From Blastomonas fulva (GTDB lineage: Bacteria > Pseudomonadota > Alphaproteobacteria > Sphingomonadales > Sphingomonadaceae), in contig NZ_CP020083.1 of NCBI RefSeq assembly GCF_003431825.1, positions 1,402,501 through 1,466,500 on the forward strand: DNA of 64,000 bases, in the 5' to 3' direction. Below the pieces are notes generated by a model. It did no database searches and was not told the origin of the DNA. It saw only the letters and a list, made by a program, of their open reading frames with translations. Made by a program: the position numbers and the translations under genes. Shown piece after piece: positions 35,717-44,400 of the stretch (within the stretch, counting starts at the first letter, position 1; each line of letters opens with the position of its first letter).

Positions 35717-36241
35717 CTACTCGATCTCCACCACCATTCCCGGCTTCAACTTCGGCAGCAGCGCGTCCATGTTGCTTCGCGCAATCGCCACGCAGCCTTC
35801 GGTGCTGCGCTCGGCTACCGGTTTCGCCTCATTCCACAGATGGAAGAAGATCGCGCTGCCTTCGCCGGGCACCGGCGGCGTATCGTTGTGGCCCAGCACC
35901 AGCACCACGTCGTACAGCATGTCCTCGCGCTGCAGCGTCTCGGCGCTGAAGCCGTGGGGCAGGCGCACCGGGCAGTTGTAGGCGGGGTCGGCAGGATCGT
36001 CCGACCAGCCATCGCCCGGCGAGGTCCAGCGCCACGGCAGCGCAAGGCCCGGCGGCGGGGTGGCGCGGCCGGGGCGAAACAGCACCGCGCGAATTGGCCA
36101 GCGGCCCAGCGGTGTGCAGCCATCTCCCTCGCGCTTGGCATCGGCAGCGCACGCCCCGCTGCGGCCGATGCTGCAGGGCACCTGCCAGTCACCCAGGGTC
36201 ACCGTCAGCGCCTGGGCATCGACGCGGATGGTATCGCTCAC
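35717..36241 (-). CDS. L,D-transpeptidase (YkuD domain)
   Basis: 174 residues. The YkuD catalytic block is HLWNEAKPVAERSTEGCVAIA with His134 and nucleophile Cys150, preceded by LPHGFSAETLQ. No signal peptide or LysM domain is seen, unlike exported transpeptidases, so it may be a cytosolic or unusually exported member. The start overlaps the RibA stop by 4 nt (ATGA at 36238-36241), so translational coupling is likely. Confidence 0.82.
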   Translation of the reverse strand: MSDTIRVDAQALTVTLGDWQVPCSIGRSGACAADAKREGDGCTPLGRWPIRAVLFRPGRATPPPGLALPWRWTSPGDGWSDDPADPAYNCPVRLPHGFSAETLQREDMLYDVVLVLGHNDTPPVPGEGSAIFFHLWNEAKPVAERSTEGCVAIARSNMDALLPKLKPGMVVEIE

Positions 36242-37281
36242 AACTGGTGCCCGGTCCGGTCACGCTTGGTGACCAGATAGTGCGCGTTGTGGGGGTTGGC
36301 GGGGATCTGCAGCGGCAGCCGCTCGGCGATGGTCACGCCGAGGCTGGCGAGCACCGCCTGCTTTTCGGGATTGTTGGTCATCAGACGGATCGCGGGAACG
36401 TGCAGCGCTTTGAGCATCTGCGCGGCCACTGCGAAATCGCGCGCGTCGGTCGGAAAGCCCAGCCGGTTGTTGGCATCGACCGTATCGAAGCCCTGATCCT
36501 GCAGCTGATAGGCGCGCAATTTGTTGATCAGCCCGATGCCGCGGCCTTCCTGACGCAGATAGAGCAGGATCCCCCATTGCGCGTGCGCCATTGCGTGCAG
36601 CGCGCCGTGCAGCTGCGGGCCGCAATCGCATTTCAGGCTGCCCAGCACGTCGCCGGTCAGGCATTCGGAGTGCAGCCGCACCACCGGCAGGCTGTCATCG
36701 GGGGTGCCGACGATCAGCGCGACATGCTCGTGGAAGTCGGCGTCCGAGCGGAAGGCGACGATCTCGGCGGTATCGCTGGTGCTGACCGGAAGCCGCGCGC
36801 GTGCTGCGATGCGCAGCGTGGTGGGGTCGGCGTACGCGGCAACATCGGCTGGGGTAACACGGGGCGCCTCGGCCTCTGCCTCGGTCAGGATATGATAGGC
36901 CGGAAGCAGCCCCGCCAGCCGCGCGAGCTGCATCGCGGCCTCCGCCGCCTGGGGGGAGGGCAGCGGCTGCGCGGCGAACGGCCCCTTCATCGGGCGGGAC
37001 AGATCGAGCGAGGGATCGGCGATCGCCACCGCCAGCGCCGAATCGAGCGCGCCTGGCACCGCGATGCACACCGGCGCATCGGGCCGGGCTGCGTCCTTCT
37101 GGTTGGCAAGCTTGAGTGTGATCGCTCGTGCTGCGGAGATCAGCAGCCGCGGCTGGGCAGCTTCGGGCGCCGCGCCGGTTTCCACCGGACGCAGGGCCAG
37201 CTGCCCGTCGGGCGCATCGACAATGATATCCCAGCCCCGGGCCAGCGCATCGAGCGCCCGGGCCGCAGCGCGCGCGTTCAT
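36238..37281 (-). CDS. ribA: GTP cyclohydrolase II
   Basis: 347 residues. The C-terminal GTP cyclohydrolase II domain (about 155-347) has LHSECLTGDVLGSLKCDCG with zinc ligands Cys207, Cys218 and Cys220, then YLRQEGRGIGLINKL. It opens the imidazole ring of GTP in riboflavin synthesis. The N-terminal ~150 residues look like a degenerated DHBP-synthase domain that lacks its catalytic motifs, as in some alphaproteobacterial RibA proteins. It is coupled to the L,D-transpeptidase gene. Confidence 0.92.
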   Translation of the reverse strand: MNARAAARALDALARGWDIIVDAPDGQLALRPVETGAAPEAAQPRLLISAARAITLKLANQKDAARPDAPVCIAVPGALDSALAVAIADPSLDLSRPMKGPFAAQPLPSPQAAEAAMQLARLAGLLPAYHILTEAEAEAPRVTPADVAAYADPTTLRIAARARLPVSTSDTAEIVAFRSDADFHEHVALIVGTPDDSLPVVRLHSECLTGDVLGSLKCDCGPQLHGALHAMAHAQWGILLYLRQEGRGIGLINKLRAYQLQDQGFDTVDANNRLGFPTDARDFAVAAQMLKALHVPAIRLMTNNPEKQAVLASLGVTIAERLPLQIPANPHNAHYLVTKRDRTGHQL

Positions 37282-37297
37282 GAGATGGCAGGCTCCA

Positions 37298-38104
37298 TCA
37301 GAACAGGAACTCGCTGATCAGCGGGGCGTGGTCGGAGGGCTGGGGCCAGCCGCGGCAGGGCTCGACCACGCGGTGGCTCTTGACCGTCTCGACGATGTCG
37401 GGCGACACCCAGATATGGTCGAGCCTGCGGCCGCGATCGGACACCGACCAGTCGCGCGCGCGATAGCTCCACCACGTGAACAGCCGTTCGGGCGCGGGAT
37501 AGAATTTGCGGCCGATGTCGACCCAGTTGTGCGCATCCTGCATCGCCTTCAGCCGCTCGATCTCGATCGGCGTATGGCTGACGGTGTTGATCAGCTGCTT
37601 GTGGCTCCACACGTCATCTTCCAGCGGGGCGATGTTGAAATCGCCCAGGATGATGGTGCGACCTGTCAGGCCGCTCGACCATTGCGTCATTCGCTCGATG
37701 AAATCGAGCTTCTGGCCGAATTTGGGGCTGACGTTGCGGTCGGGGATCTCGCCGCCGGCCGGAACATAGACGTTCTCCAGCCGCACGGTGCCGCCCAGCG
37801 GGCCGGTTATATTGACGCCGATGTGCCGCGCCTCGCCATTGGCCTGCCAGTCGAGCCGGTTGTCGTCGCTCAGCCGCACCTTGGCGATGATGGCCACGCC
37901 GTGATGCATCGGCTGGCCGTTCAGCTTCTGGAAGTTGTAGCCAAGCTGGCGGAAGGGTCCCTCGGGAAAGTCGTTGTTGATGACCTTCGTCTCCTGCAGG
38001 CACAGGATGTCGGGCTGTTCCTCAGCCAGAAAACGCTGCACCGAGTCCAGCCGGAAACGGACCGAGTTGATGTTCCATGATGCGATCTTGAGGGGGGTTG
38101 CCAT
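37298..38104 (-). CDS. xthA: Exodeoxyribonuclease III
   Basis: 268 residues of the AP endonuclease/exonuclease III family. Catalytic blocks SWNINSVR (Asn11), LQETK (Glu38), YVPAGG, LGDFNIAP (Asp/Asn), and SDHAPL (Asp-His) are intact. It cleaves 5' of abasic sites and degrades duplex DNA 3' to 5' in base-excision repair. It has its own start. Upstream sits a 408-bp gene-poor gap that ends in a terminator. The adjacent lolA-xth order is common in sphingomonads. Confidence 0.94.
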   Translation of the reverse strand: MATPLKIASWNINSVRFRLDSVQRFLAEEQPDILCLQETKVINNDFPEGPFRQLGYNFQKLNGQPMHHGVAIIAKVRLSDDNRLDWQANGEARHIGVNITGPLGGTVRLENVYVPAGGEIPDRNVSPKFGQKLDFIERMTQWSSGLTGRTIILGDFNIAPLEDDVWSHKQLINTVSHTPIEIERLKAMQDAHNWVDIGRKFYPAPERLFTWWSYRARDWSVSDRGRRLDHIWVSPDIVETVKSHRVVEPCRGWPQPSDHAPLISEFLF

Positions 38105-38167
38105 GGCAAGGCTCTAGCCAGCGATGTGCGCAAACCCAAGCCCTAAACACTCCGGTCGGCGGAAAAG

Positions 38168-38312
38168 AGCGCAAAAAACCCTCGTCCCGGGGGCATTGGA
38201 ACGAGGGTTCTTTTTTGCGTTCGTCACGCTTGGTTGAAGCCGGTGGTTCGTCAAGGTAACAGGGGGAAACCTTGGCGCCGTCTTCGAAAACCGTTCTAGT
38301 CAGCCAAGCCTG
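38168..38312 (-). ncRNA. Candidate structured ncRNA upstream of xthA
   Basis: On the minus strand about 145 nt appear to form a compact RNA that ends in a strong terminator. A 9-bp closing stem pairs 38229-38237 with 38300-38308. Inside are a 6-bp hairpin (38252-38257 with 38269-38274) and a 5-bp stem (38241-38245 with 38276-38280), giving an elongated fold. The terminator (38209-38201 with 38185-38177, then T4) follows. The pairing is equal on both strands, so strand is decided by the terminator and by lolA/xthA direction. No known Rfam family was recognised. Confidence 0.35.
38173..38216 (-). terminator. Bidirectional intrinsic terminator
   Basis: Stem AACCCTCGT/ACGAGGGTT (38177-38185 with 38201-38209) has A6 on one flank and T6 on the other, so it can end transcripts in both directions. 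On the minus strand it would stop transcription from lolA or from the candidate ncRNA before xthA. Confidence 0.88.
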
Positions 38313-38403
38313 TCTGCCATGTGAACAGATTTGCGAGCCTTTCGCAGTTCGTCGAACGGCAAAGGCGGTTCGTCTGCGCTTGCGATGTGATGATCAACTC
38401 TTC

Positions 38404-38490
38404 GTCGTCACCCCCGCGCACGCGGGGCCTCGCTTTCTCTCGCGCCGTTCGGATTCAAGCGGGATTTCCGCCTTCGCGGGAATGACGATG
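38404..38490. repeat. Short inverted-repeat element (REP/MITE-like)
   Basis: Two GC-rich units face each other: TCGTCGTCACCCCCGCG at the left, CGCGGGAATGACGATG at the right, so the ends are imperfect inverted repeats of about 16 bp. The interior holds CCCGCGCACGCGGGG-like and TTTCCGCCTTCGCGGGAA palindromes. Its distinct right-end sequence is common in sphingomonad intergenic regions. It lies just past the lolA stop and could act as a 3' mRNA structure. Confidence 0.5.
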
Positions 38491-38512
38491 AACTATTGTA
38501 AGGAGATCAAGC

Positions 38513-39175
38513 CTAGCGGCGCGGGCCCTTTGCGCGCGGATCGGTCCAGGCGAACGCGCTGTCGGCAACCGCGACATTGTACTGCTGGCCAGACAGGCGG
38601 ATGGTGGTGCGCTTGTTCTGCGAATCGAGCGCGACCCAGCCGACCAGCGACAATCCGCCCGGCGCCGCACCGCTGCGCGTGAAGATCAGCGTGATCACCC
38701 CATATTCGGGGCGCTTGGGATCGCGCACCTCGACACTGACGACATCGGGGTCGTTGGTCTGCAGAAGCTTGCCGTATTTGGTGAGATCGCGATTAGGATC
38801 GAGCAGCGCGCCCAGCGGCGAGTTGCGGATCGGCCAGCGCTGAACCTGCTTGACCTGATAGTCGATCATCGTGAGCGCGCGGCCATCGCTGACGATCAGC
38901 AGCTGCGCGTCCTTCTGATATTCGAAGCGGATCCTGCCCGGCTGCTTGAGCGTCAGCGTGCCGCTGAGCGTCTGGCCGGTGCGATCGGTCTGGGTGAAGC
39001 CGGCGCGCAGCGACTGCATCGCCTTGAGGTGCCGGGACACCTGCGCCAGATCCCCGCCGGGGTTTGCCTGCTGGCCTGCCTGGCCGATGGCAGCCTGGGG
39101 CAGGGCAAGCGGCGCTGCGACCATGGAGGTCGCGAGCAGCGCGGCGGCGATGGGACGGAACCGGAACTTCAGCAT
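38513..39175 (-). CDS. lolA: Outer-membrane lipoprotein carrier protein LolA
   Basis: 220 residues with a signal peptide (about 1-33, ending AAIGQA). The LolA fold is seen as LKAMQSLRAGFTQTDRTGQTLSGTL, GRIRFEYQKDAQLLIVSDGRALTMID and later FTRSGAAPGGLSLVGWVALDSQ. It carries lipoproteins across the periplasm to LolB. The start at 39175 fits the signal peptide; the ATG at 39268 would add 31 residues. The Shine-Dalgarno is weak. Confidence 0.87.
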   Translation of the reverse strand: MLKFRFRPIAAALLATSMVAAPLALPQAAIGQAGQQANPGGDLAQVSRHLKAMQSLRAGFTQTDRTGQTLSGTLTLKQPGRIRFEYQKDAQLLIVSDGRALTMIDYQVKQVQRWPIRNSPLGALLDPNRDLTKYGKLLQTNDPDVVSVEVRDPKRPEYGVITLIFTRSGAAPGGLSLVGWVALDSQNKRTTIRLSGQQYNVAVADSAFAWTDPRAKGPRR

Positions 39176-39274
39176 CTGGGGCGGGCTTTCATCTAGGAAG
39201 GAACCCCAAGCCCCTGGGCGCAGCCGATTGAACCGGCGCTGAATTGCCGGTTCATCTGGCGTGCGCACCCAAGA

Positions 39275-39442
39275 TTACTTGATCTTGGCTTCCTTGAACT
39301 CGACGTGCTTGCGCGCGACGGGATCGTACTTGCGGAAGCTCATCTTCTCGGTGGTGTTGCGCGGGTTCTTCTTGGTGACATAGAAGAAGCCGGTGCCTTC
39401 GGTGCTGACCAGGCGGATTTTCACAGTGGCTGGCTTGGCCAT
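39275..39442 (-). CDS. rpmG: 50S ribosomal protein L33
   Basis: 55 residues, canonical L33: [20 protein letters not shown], then [21 protein letters not shown]. Start has AAGGAAC 7 nt upstream. No Zn-binding Cys are present, so it is the C-minus form. It lies ahead of lolA on the same strand; operon status is unclear. Confidence 0.97.
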   Translation of the reverse strand: MAKPATVKIRLVSTEGTGFFYVTKKNPRNTTEKMSFRKYDPVARKHVEFKEAKIK

Positions 39443-39701
39443 GACCTGTTCCTTTGGGTTTGGATGATGTTGCGATGGTGCCCGGCCTGCGCCGGACACC
39501 GGAAATTTAAGCGAATCAAAAAAACAAAGAGCGGCACAAATGGCCGCCCTGAATATGCGAGCGCCGCCCTTGCCGCAACGCCCCCGGCTTGTCAAGCACG
39601 GCGCCCCGCACAGGCCGCCTGCCGCCGCACGATCAGCCTTGCCCAAAAATTAACCCAGCTGTGACACTGTGCAGCATCACAGGCGGACAGCAGGAGCGGT
39701 T

Positions 39702-40043
39702 ATGCAGGACCCGGCAGCATCGGACAGCACGGAAGACCGGCTGAAGCTGGCGCGCCAGCAGCTGCGCATGCAGGCGGGCCATGTCCGCGCCATCGCATGG
39801 CGGGTTTCGCGCGCCGAGCTTGCCGTCCAGATCGACCGGATGCGCCGCATCGCCGACAGCAACGCCATGCCGTGTGTCAGCGATCTGGCGCACGGGCTGG
39901 AGCATCTGCTCGCCAATGGCTGGAGCCGGACGATGGCACGGCACTATTTCGATGCGATGGACGAGGCGATCGCCAGCGACTGCGGCAACGCCGACATGCG
40001 CGCAGCGGTGCTGGCCTCGATCGCGGTGCGCGGGGCACGCTGA
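39702..40043 (+). CDS. Hypothetical protein
   Basis: 113 residues, not recognised. All helical in appearance, with charged N-terminus (TEDRLKLARQQLRMQAGHVRAI) and AELAVQIDRMRRIADSN. No membrane segment or signal. The start at 39702 has AGGAG 7 nt upstream. It lies 21 nt before the GDT1-like gene on the same strand, so they may be co-transcribed. Confidence 0.6.
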   Translation: MQDPAASDSTEDRLKLARQQLRMQAGHVRAIAWRVSRAELAVQIDRMRRIADSNAMPCVSDLAHGLEHLLANGWSRTMARHYFDAMDEAIASDCGNADMRAAVLASIAVRGAR

Positions 40044-40064
40044 TTTGCGCTATCGTCCGCGCTG

Positions 40065-40628
40065 ATGGAAGCCTTTGTCACGACATTGCTGCTCACCGCC
40101 ATCGTCCAGACAGGCGATCGCAGCCAGCTGCTGTGCGCAGGCCTCGCGATGCGATTCGACCGGCGCGCGTTGTTGATCGCGGCAGTGGCGGCGGCGAGCG
40201 TCGCGGGGGCCGCGATCGCAGCGATCGGCGGCCAGGTGGTGGGCGACTGGATCAGCCGCGATGCGCTTTCGCTGTTCTATGCGCTGTCGCTGCTGTTTGC
40301 CGGGCTGGGCATGCTCGGCTGGCGCAGGCCGGTCGATCTGTTGCAGGGCTGGCGCATCGGACCGTTCTTCACGACGCTGTTTGGGGTGATGATCCTGCAG
40401 TTCGGCGACAAGGGGCAGTTCATCGTCGCAGCGACAGCGGCGCGCAGCCATGATGCGCTGTGGCCGCTGCTGGGCGGGGCGACGGGAACCGTCATCGGGC
40501 TAATCCCGGGGATCGTATGGCAGGACGAGCTTGCCCGCTGGCCGCTGCGTCCGGTGCGGATCGGCGCGGGGCTGTGCATCGCAGCACTCGGCATCCTGCT
40601 GGCGCTGAGCGCCTTCGGGCTGGTGTAG
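40065..40628 (+). CDS. TMEM165/GDT1-family cation transporter, motif-variant
   Basis: 187 residues with about six membrane segments. The family has two E-x-G-D-K/R-T/S motifs that form the Ca2+/Mn2+ path. Here they read QTGDRS (15-20) and QFGDKG (112-117), so Glu is Gln in both and the last Thr/Ser is Gly in the second. The Asp and basic residue are kept. The protein is thus a divergent paralogue; transport activity or a changed ion preference cannot be judged. Inner membrane. Confidence 0.78.
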   Translation: MEAFVTTLLLTAIVQTGDRSQLLCAGLAMRFDRRALLIAAVAAASVAGAAIAAIGGQVVGDWISRDALSLFYALSLLFAGLGMLGWRRPVDLLQGWRIGPFFTTLFGVMILQFGDKGQFIVAATAARSHDALWPLLGGATGTVIGLIPGIVWQDELARWPLRPVRIGAGLCIAALGILLALSAFGLV

Positions 40629-40684
40629 CCGTCCCCGCAGCACGCGCTGCGAGCCTTGCGATCACAGTAACGCAAGAAATTGTC

Positions 40685-40700
40685 ATGCCAATTGCGGCAT
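40685..40700. promoter_or_regulatory. Operator-like palindrome ahead of dps
   Basis: ATGCCAATTGCGGCAT is an inverted repeat (arms ATGCC/GGCAT, 6-nt spacer) that ends 48 nt before the dps start codon. A TATGTT stretch at 40709-40714 could be the -10 element. A regulator binding site is plausible; its identity is unknown. Confidence 0.35.
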
Positions 40701-40748
40701 CACAACCTATGTTAACATCAGCCAATTCACAGCAACAGGAGACACGTC

Positions 40749-41216
40749 ATGGGAAATAAAAAGGGCGACAATGCAGGCAAGGCGCTGGCGGATGCCATGA
40801 ACGGTCTGCTGGCGGACAGCTTTGCGCTGTATCTCAAGACCAAGAACTTCCACTGGCACGTCGCAGGGCCGCATTTCCGCGATTATCACCTGCTGCTCGA
40901 TGACCACGCCACCCAGATCCTCGCAATCACCGATGCGATCGCCGAGCGGGTGCGCAAGAACGGCCACCGCACGCTGACCTCGATCGGCGACATCGCCAAG
41001 CGCCAGACGATTGCCGACAACGACAAGTCGGGCGTGGCGGCCGAGGCGATGCTCAAGGAGCTGCGCGACGACAATCTGGCGTTTGTCGCCAAGCTGCGCG
41101 AGGTCAAGGAACTGGCGGGTGATGCCGGCGACAATGCCACCGATGGCATCGTCGACGATTGGACCGACCAGGCGCAGGAACGTGCCTGGTTCCTGACCGA
41201 GACGCTGGGCAAGTAA
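40749..41216 (+). CDS. dps: Dps-family DNA-binding ferritin
   Basis: 155 residues of the Dps family. The ferroxidase region TKNFHWHVAGPHFRDYHLLLDD (from about 31) carries His35, His37 and downstream acidic residues that bind iron between subunits. Dps forms a 12-mer that stores iron and protects DNA from hydrogen peroxide. The N-terminal MGNKKGDNAGK is basic and could bind DNA. Start has AGGAG about 9 nt upstream. A hairpin follows the stop. Confidence 0.9.
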   Translation: MGNKKGDNAGKALADAMNGLLADSFALYLKTKNFHWHVAGPHFRDYHLLLDDHATQILAITDAIAERVRKNGHRTLTSIGDIAKRQTIADNDKSGVAAEAMLKELRDDNLAFVAKLREVKELAGDAGDNATDGIVDDWTDQAQERAWFLTETLGK

Positions 41217-41266
41217 ACTCTCGCTGATGCACGGCTGCAACACGCCGTGCCGGATCTCAGGAGCCA

Positions 41267-41292
41267 CCCACCCCCCTGAATATGGGGGTGGG
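41267..41292 (+). terminator. Hairpin after dps
   Basis: A 9-bp stem (41267-41275 with 41284-41292, 8-nt loop) of C-runs facing G-runs, with no T tract. It lies 50 nt past the dps stop and may work as a rho-aided end or as a 3' stabiliser. Confidence 0.4.
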
Positions 41293-41460
41293 GGCACCTG
41301 AAGGTTAACGTTTGCAGGCCTTTATCGCGCCGACGCGCAAGAAAATGTGTCCAGACGGCAACACTGTCACACAATCTTAATGCCCCGCGCCGCGCCGCGT
41401 TGCGTTTAATTCAGCGCAAGCTAATTTCCTGAACAACGCAAAGTTTTTCAGGGGATGATA

Positions 41461-44400
41461 ATGACCAACAGGAATGCACGTTTGCAAAAGGCGATCAGTA
41501 GCGGCGTAGCCGCGACGGCGCTGGCAGTTGCGCTGGCCGCCGCGCCTGCTGCTGCCATCGAAGCCAACGCCAGCGCCGCTTCGGATGTGCGCAACGCGCT
41601 TGTCTCGGACGGCCTCGCCCCGCATTTCGATCTGACCAGCAGCATCACCACGGGCGGCCTTGACCTCCAGACGGTGCGTCTGGACATCGACGCCGCCCAG
41701 CTCGATCCGCAAATTCTGATCGCCAACCCCAACACCCCCATCACGGCGCGCGATCCGGTCAACATCACGGGCATCGCCCAGATGGTTGTCGACAACGGCA
41801 ATGGCGGCGTCGGCCTTTGCACCGGTTCGCTGATCAACCCGCGCACCATCCTGTTCGCCGCGCACTGCGTCAACAGCCGCGCTGCAACGGCCTATGGCGC
41901 CAATTCGGGCGGCGTCGGCATCGCTTTCGGCTTCGAAACCAACACCCGCGCCAACGCGCCGGGCGAGGTCGACGAGCTGGTTCGCTGGCTGCTGGGCACC
42001 AATGGTCAGGGCCGGTTCCAGACCAACACCGCGCAGGCCTTGTACAACGTCAACGCGGTTGCCTATCACCCCCGCTCGGTCGAGCCGGGCAACGGCTTCC
42101 GCTATGCCGACGTTGCGGTCGCATCGCTCGACACCCCGGCGGTCGGCATTCCGACCTGGTCGCTGCTGCTGTCGCAGCTGCCCCAGCCGAGCGCGATCAC
42201 CGCAGCAAGCGGCACCGGCTACCATGTCAACCTTGCCGGCTATGGCGGCAATGGCACCGGTACCTCGGGTACACTTCCGATCGATTTCCGTCGCCGTACT
42301 GCGGAAAACTGGCTGGGCGCGCTCACCTCGCTCGATGACTTCACGTCCTTCCTGTTCGGTGTGGCGCCTGCCGGTCTGCCGCAGAACTTGTACTGGATCG
42401 ATTTCGATGATCCGCGGCGTGGCACGGCCGCAGCCAGCCCGTTCGACTTCAACGCCTTCCGCGACAATGCCCTTCCCCGTGAAGGCAACACCGCAGGCGG
42501 CGACTCGGGTGGCCCGCTGATCCTCGATCGCACCTTTGCGCGCGAAGTCATCATCGGCGTGCTGTCGGGCGGCTATACCCGCTTCTTCAACGGCCAGCCT
42601 GCCAACAGCTTCGGAACCGCGTCCTTCTATCAGCCGCTGTATCTGTATTGGGACTGGATTGCCGAGAACAATCCCTATCGCTACGTCACGGCTGCAGCCG
42701 GAAACCGCAACTGGACCGATCCCACCCACTGGATCACGTCGCAGGACCCCAACTACTTCATCATCGGCCCCAACGGCCAGCTCATCAACGGTACGCCGAC
42801 CTCGGCTGGCGGAACCACGGTGGATATCAGCGGCAAGTTCGGTCAGGCCTGCTTCCAGTCGGGTGGCTCGAGCGAATGCGTCGACTTCAGCAACGGTCGC
42901 ACCACGGTCGAGCAGAAGCCGATCGGCACCGATGGTATCGGCGACAATGCCGGCACCGCGAACTTGACCAGCGGTATCGGTGAAGCGGTGATCGAAGGCG
43001 CGGCGGCATCCGCTCAGATCAGCGCGCAGATCAGCCCGTCGGATCCGGTCAGCTCGGCAAGCATCCCGCTGCCGCCGGCCACCATCGCCAACGGCCTGCC
43101 GGGCGCGACCAATTTCGTGCCCAACAACAGCGCTGGCAATCGTGCCACCGGTGTGCTGCCGCGTTACTTCGACGTCACTTTGGCGGCTGCCGGCACAACC
43201 ACGCTCGACACGGCGGTCACCATCGACCGCTTCCGCCTGAACGGCGTGTCGGCCGCGCTGAACATCACCTCGACCGGCTCGCTTACCAGCCTGATCGATG
43301 TGACGCAGACCATCGGCTCGATGCAGATCAACGGCAGGCTGACCTCGGTCGGGGATTACTTCCTGATGGCAGGCGGACTGAGCGGCACCGGAACCCTCCG
43401 GGCACCGTTCTTCACCAGCGTCGCCGGAACGATCTCGCCGGGCGCAACCGGCAACGCCGGAACGATCGGCACGCTGACGATCGACGGCAACGCCATCCTG
43501 TCCTCGGCCACGCAGTATCTGGTCGATGTCGGCGCCGGCGTGTCGGATCGTCTGGCGATCACCGGATCGGCAAGCCTCGGGGGCCGCGTGATCGTCTCGC
43601 CGGTCGCCGGGTACACCATCAAGAACGGTGATACCTATCGCATCGTCACCACCGGCGGCACCATCAGTGCAGGGTTCAACTCGGCCGCGCCGATCAGCGC
43701 GATCCTGACCCCGGTGCTGACCACCAGCGCCAACGCCGTCGACATGCGGATCACTGCGGGTCAGTATCGCAACGTGATCGATCCGTTCTCGCTGGTGCAG
43801 CGCTCCTATGCGGGCATTCTCGACAGCAACCGCAGCGCAGAGCGCAACTTCGCGGACGTCTATCTGCGCACCGATCTGATGTCGGCTTCGCAGATCCAGT
43901 CGACCTTCGAAGCGCTGGCGCCGTTCACCGAATCGGCTCGTCTGAGCCTGGGTGAAGCCGTGCTGTCGAGCACCTCGCGCTTCCACCGCACCCGCCTGCA
44001 GTCCTCGCTTTCGGGCGATGCCGGTGGCACGATCGCGATGATCGGCCAGCCGCTGAACCTTGCCGCCACCGCGACCAGCGGTGTGGCACTGCCCGGCGCT
44101 CTGGCAGCCGCTTCGGCCGGCCAGGACAGCCAGGAAACCGTGATGGATTCGACCTCGCTCAACAGCGATTTCGCGATCTATCTCGGCGGTGGCTATCTCA
44201 ACGGCAAGTCCTCGCCGATGCCCACCGCGCTGACGCCCAACCGCGACGACAAGTTCGACGGCTTCTTCGTGGTCGCCGGCCTTGAATATCTGCCGCGCGA
44301 TGGCGTGGTCCTGGGTATCTCGGGCGGCTATTCGGATGTCGACAGCAGCGTCGTCCGCGGCCAGGCCGTGGCCGGCGAGCTGATCGAAGGCAGCGTCTAC

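Noticed and set aside
38219..38320. Known RNA (SRP RNA, 6S RNA, tmRNA) in the lolA-xthA gap
   Set aside because: The conserved SRP GGAAGG/AGCAG core and the 6S and tmRNA hallmarks are absent.
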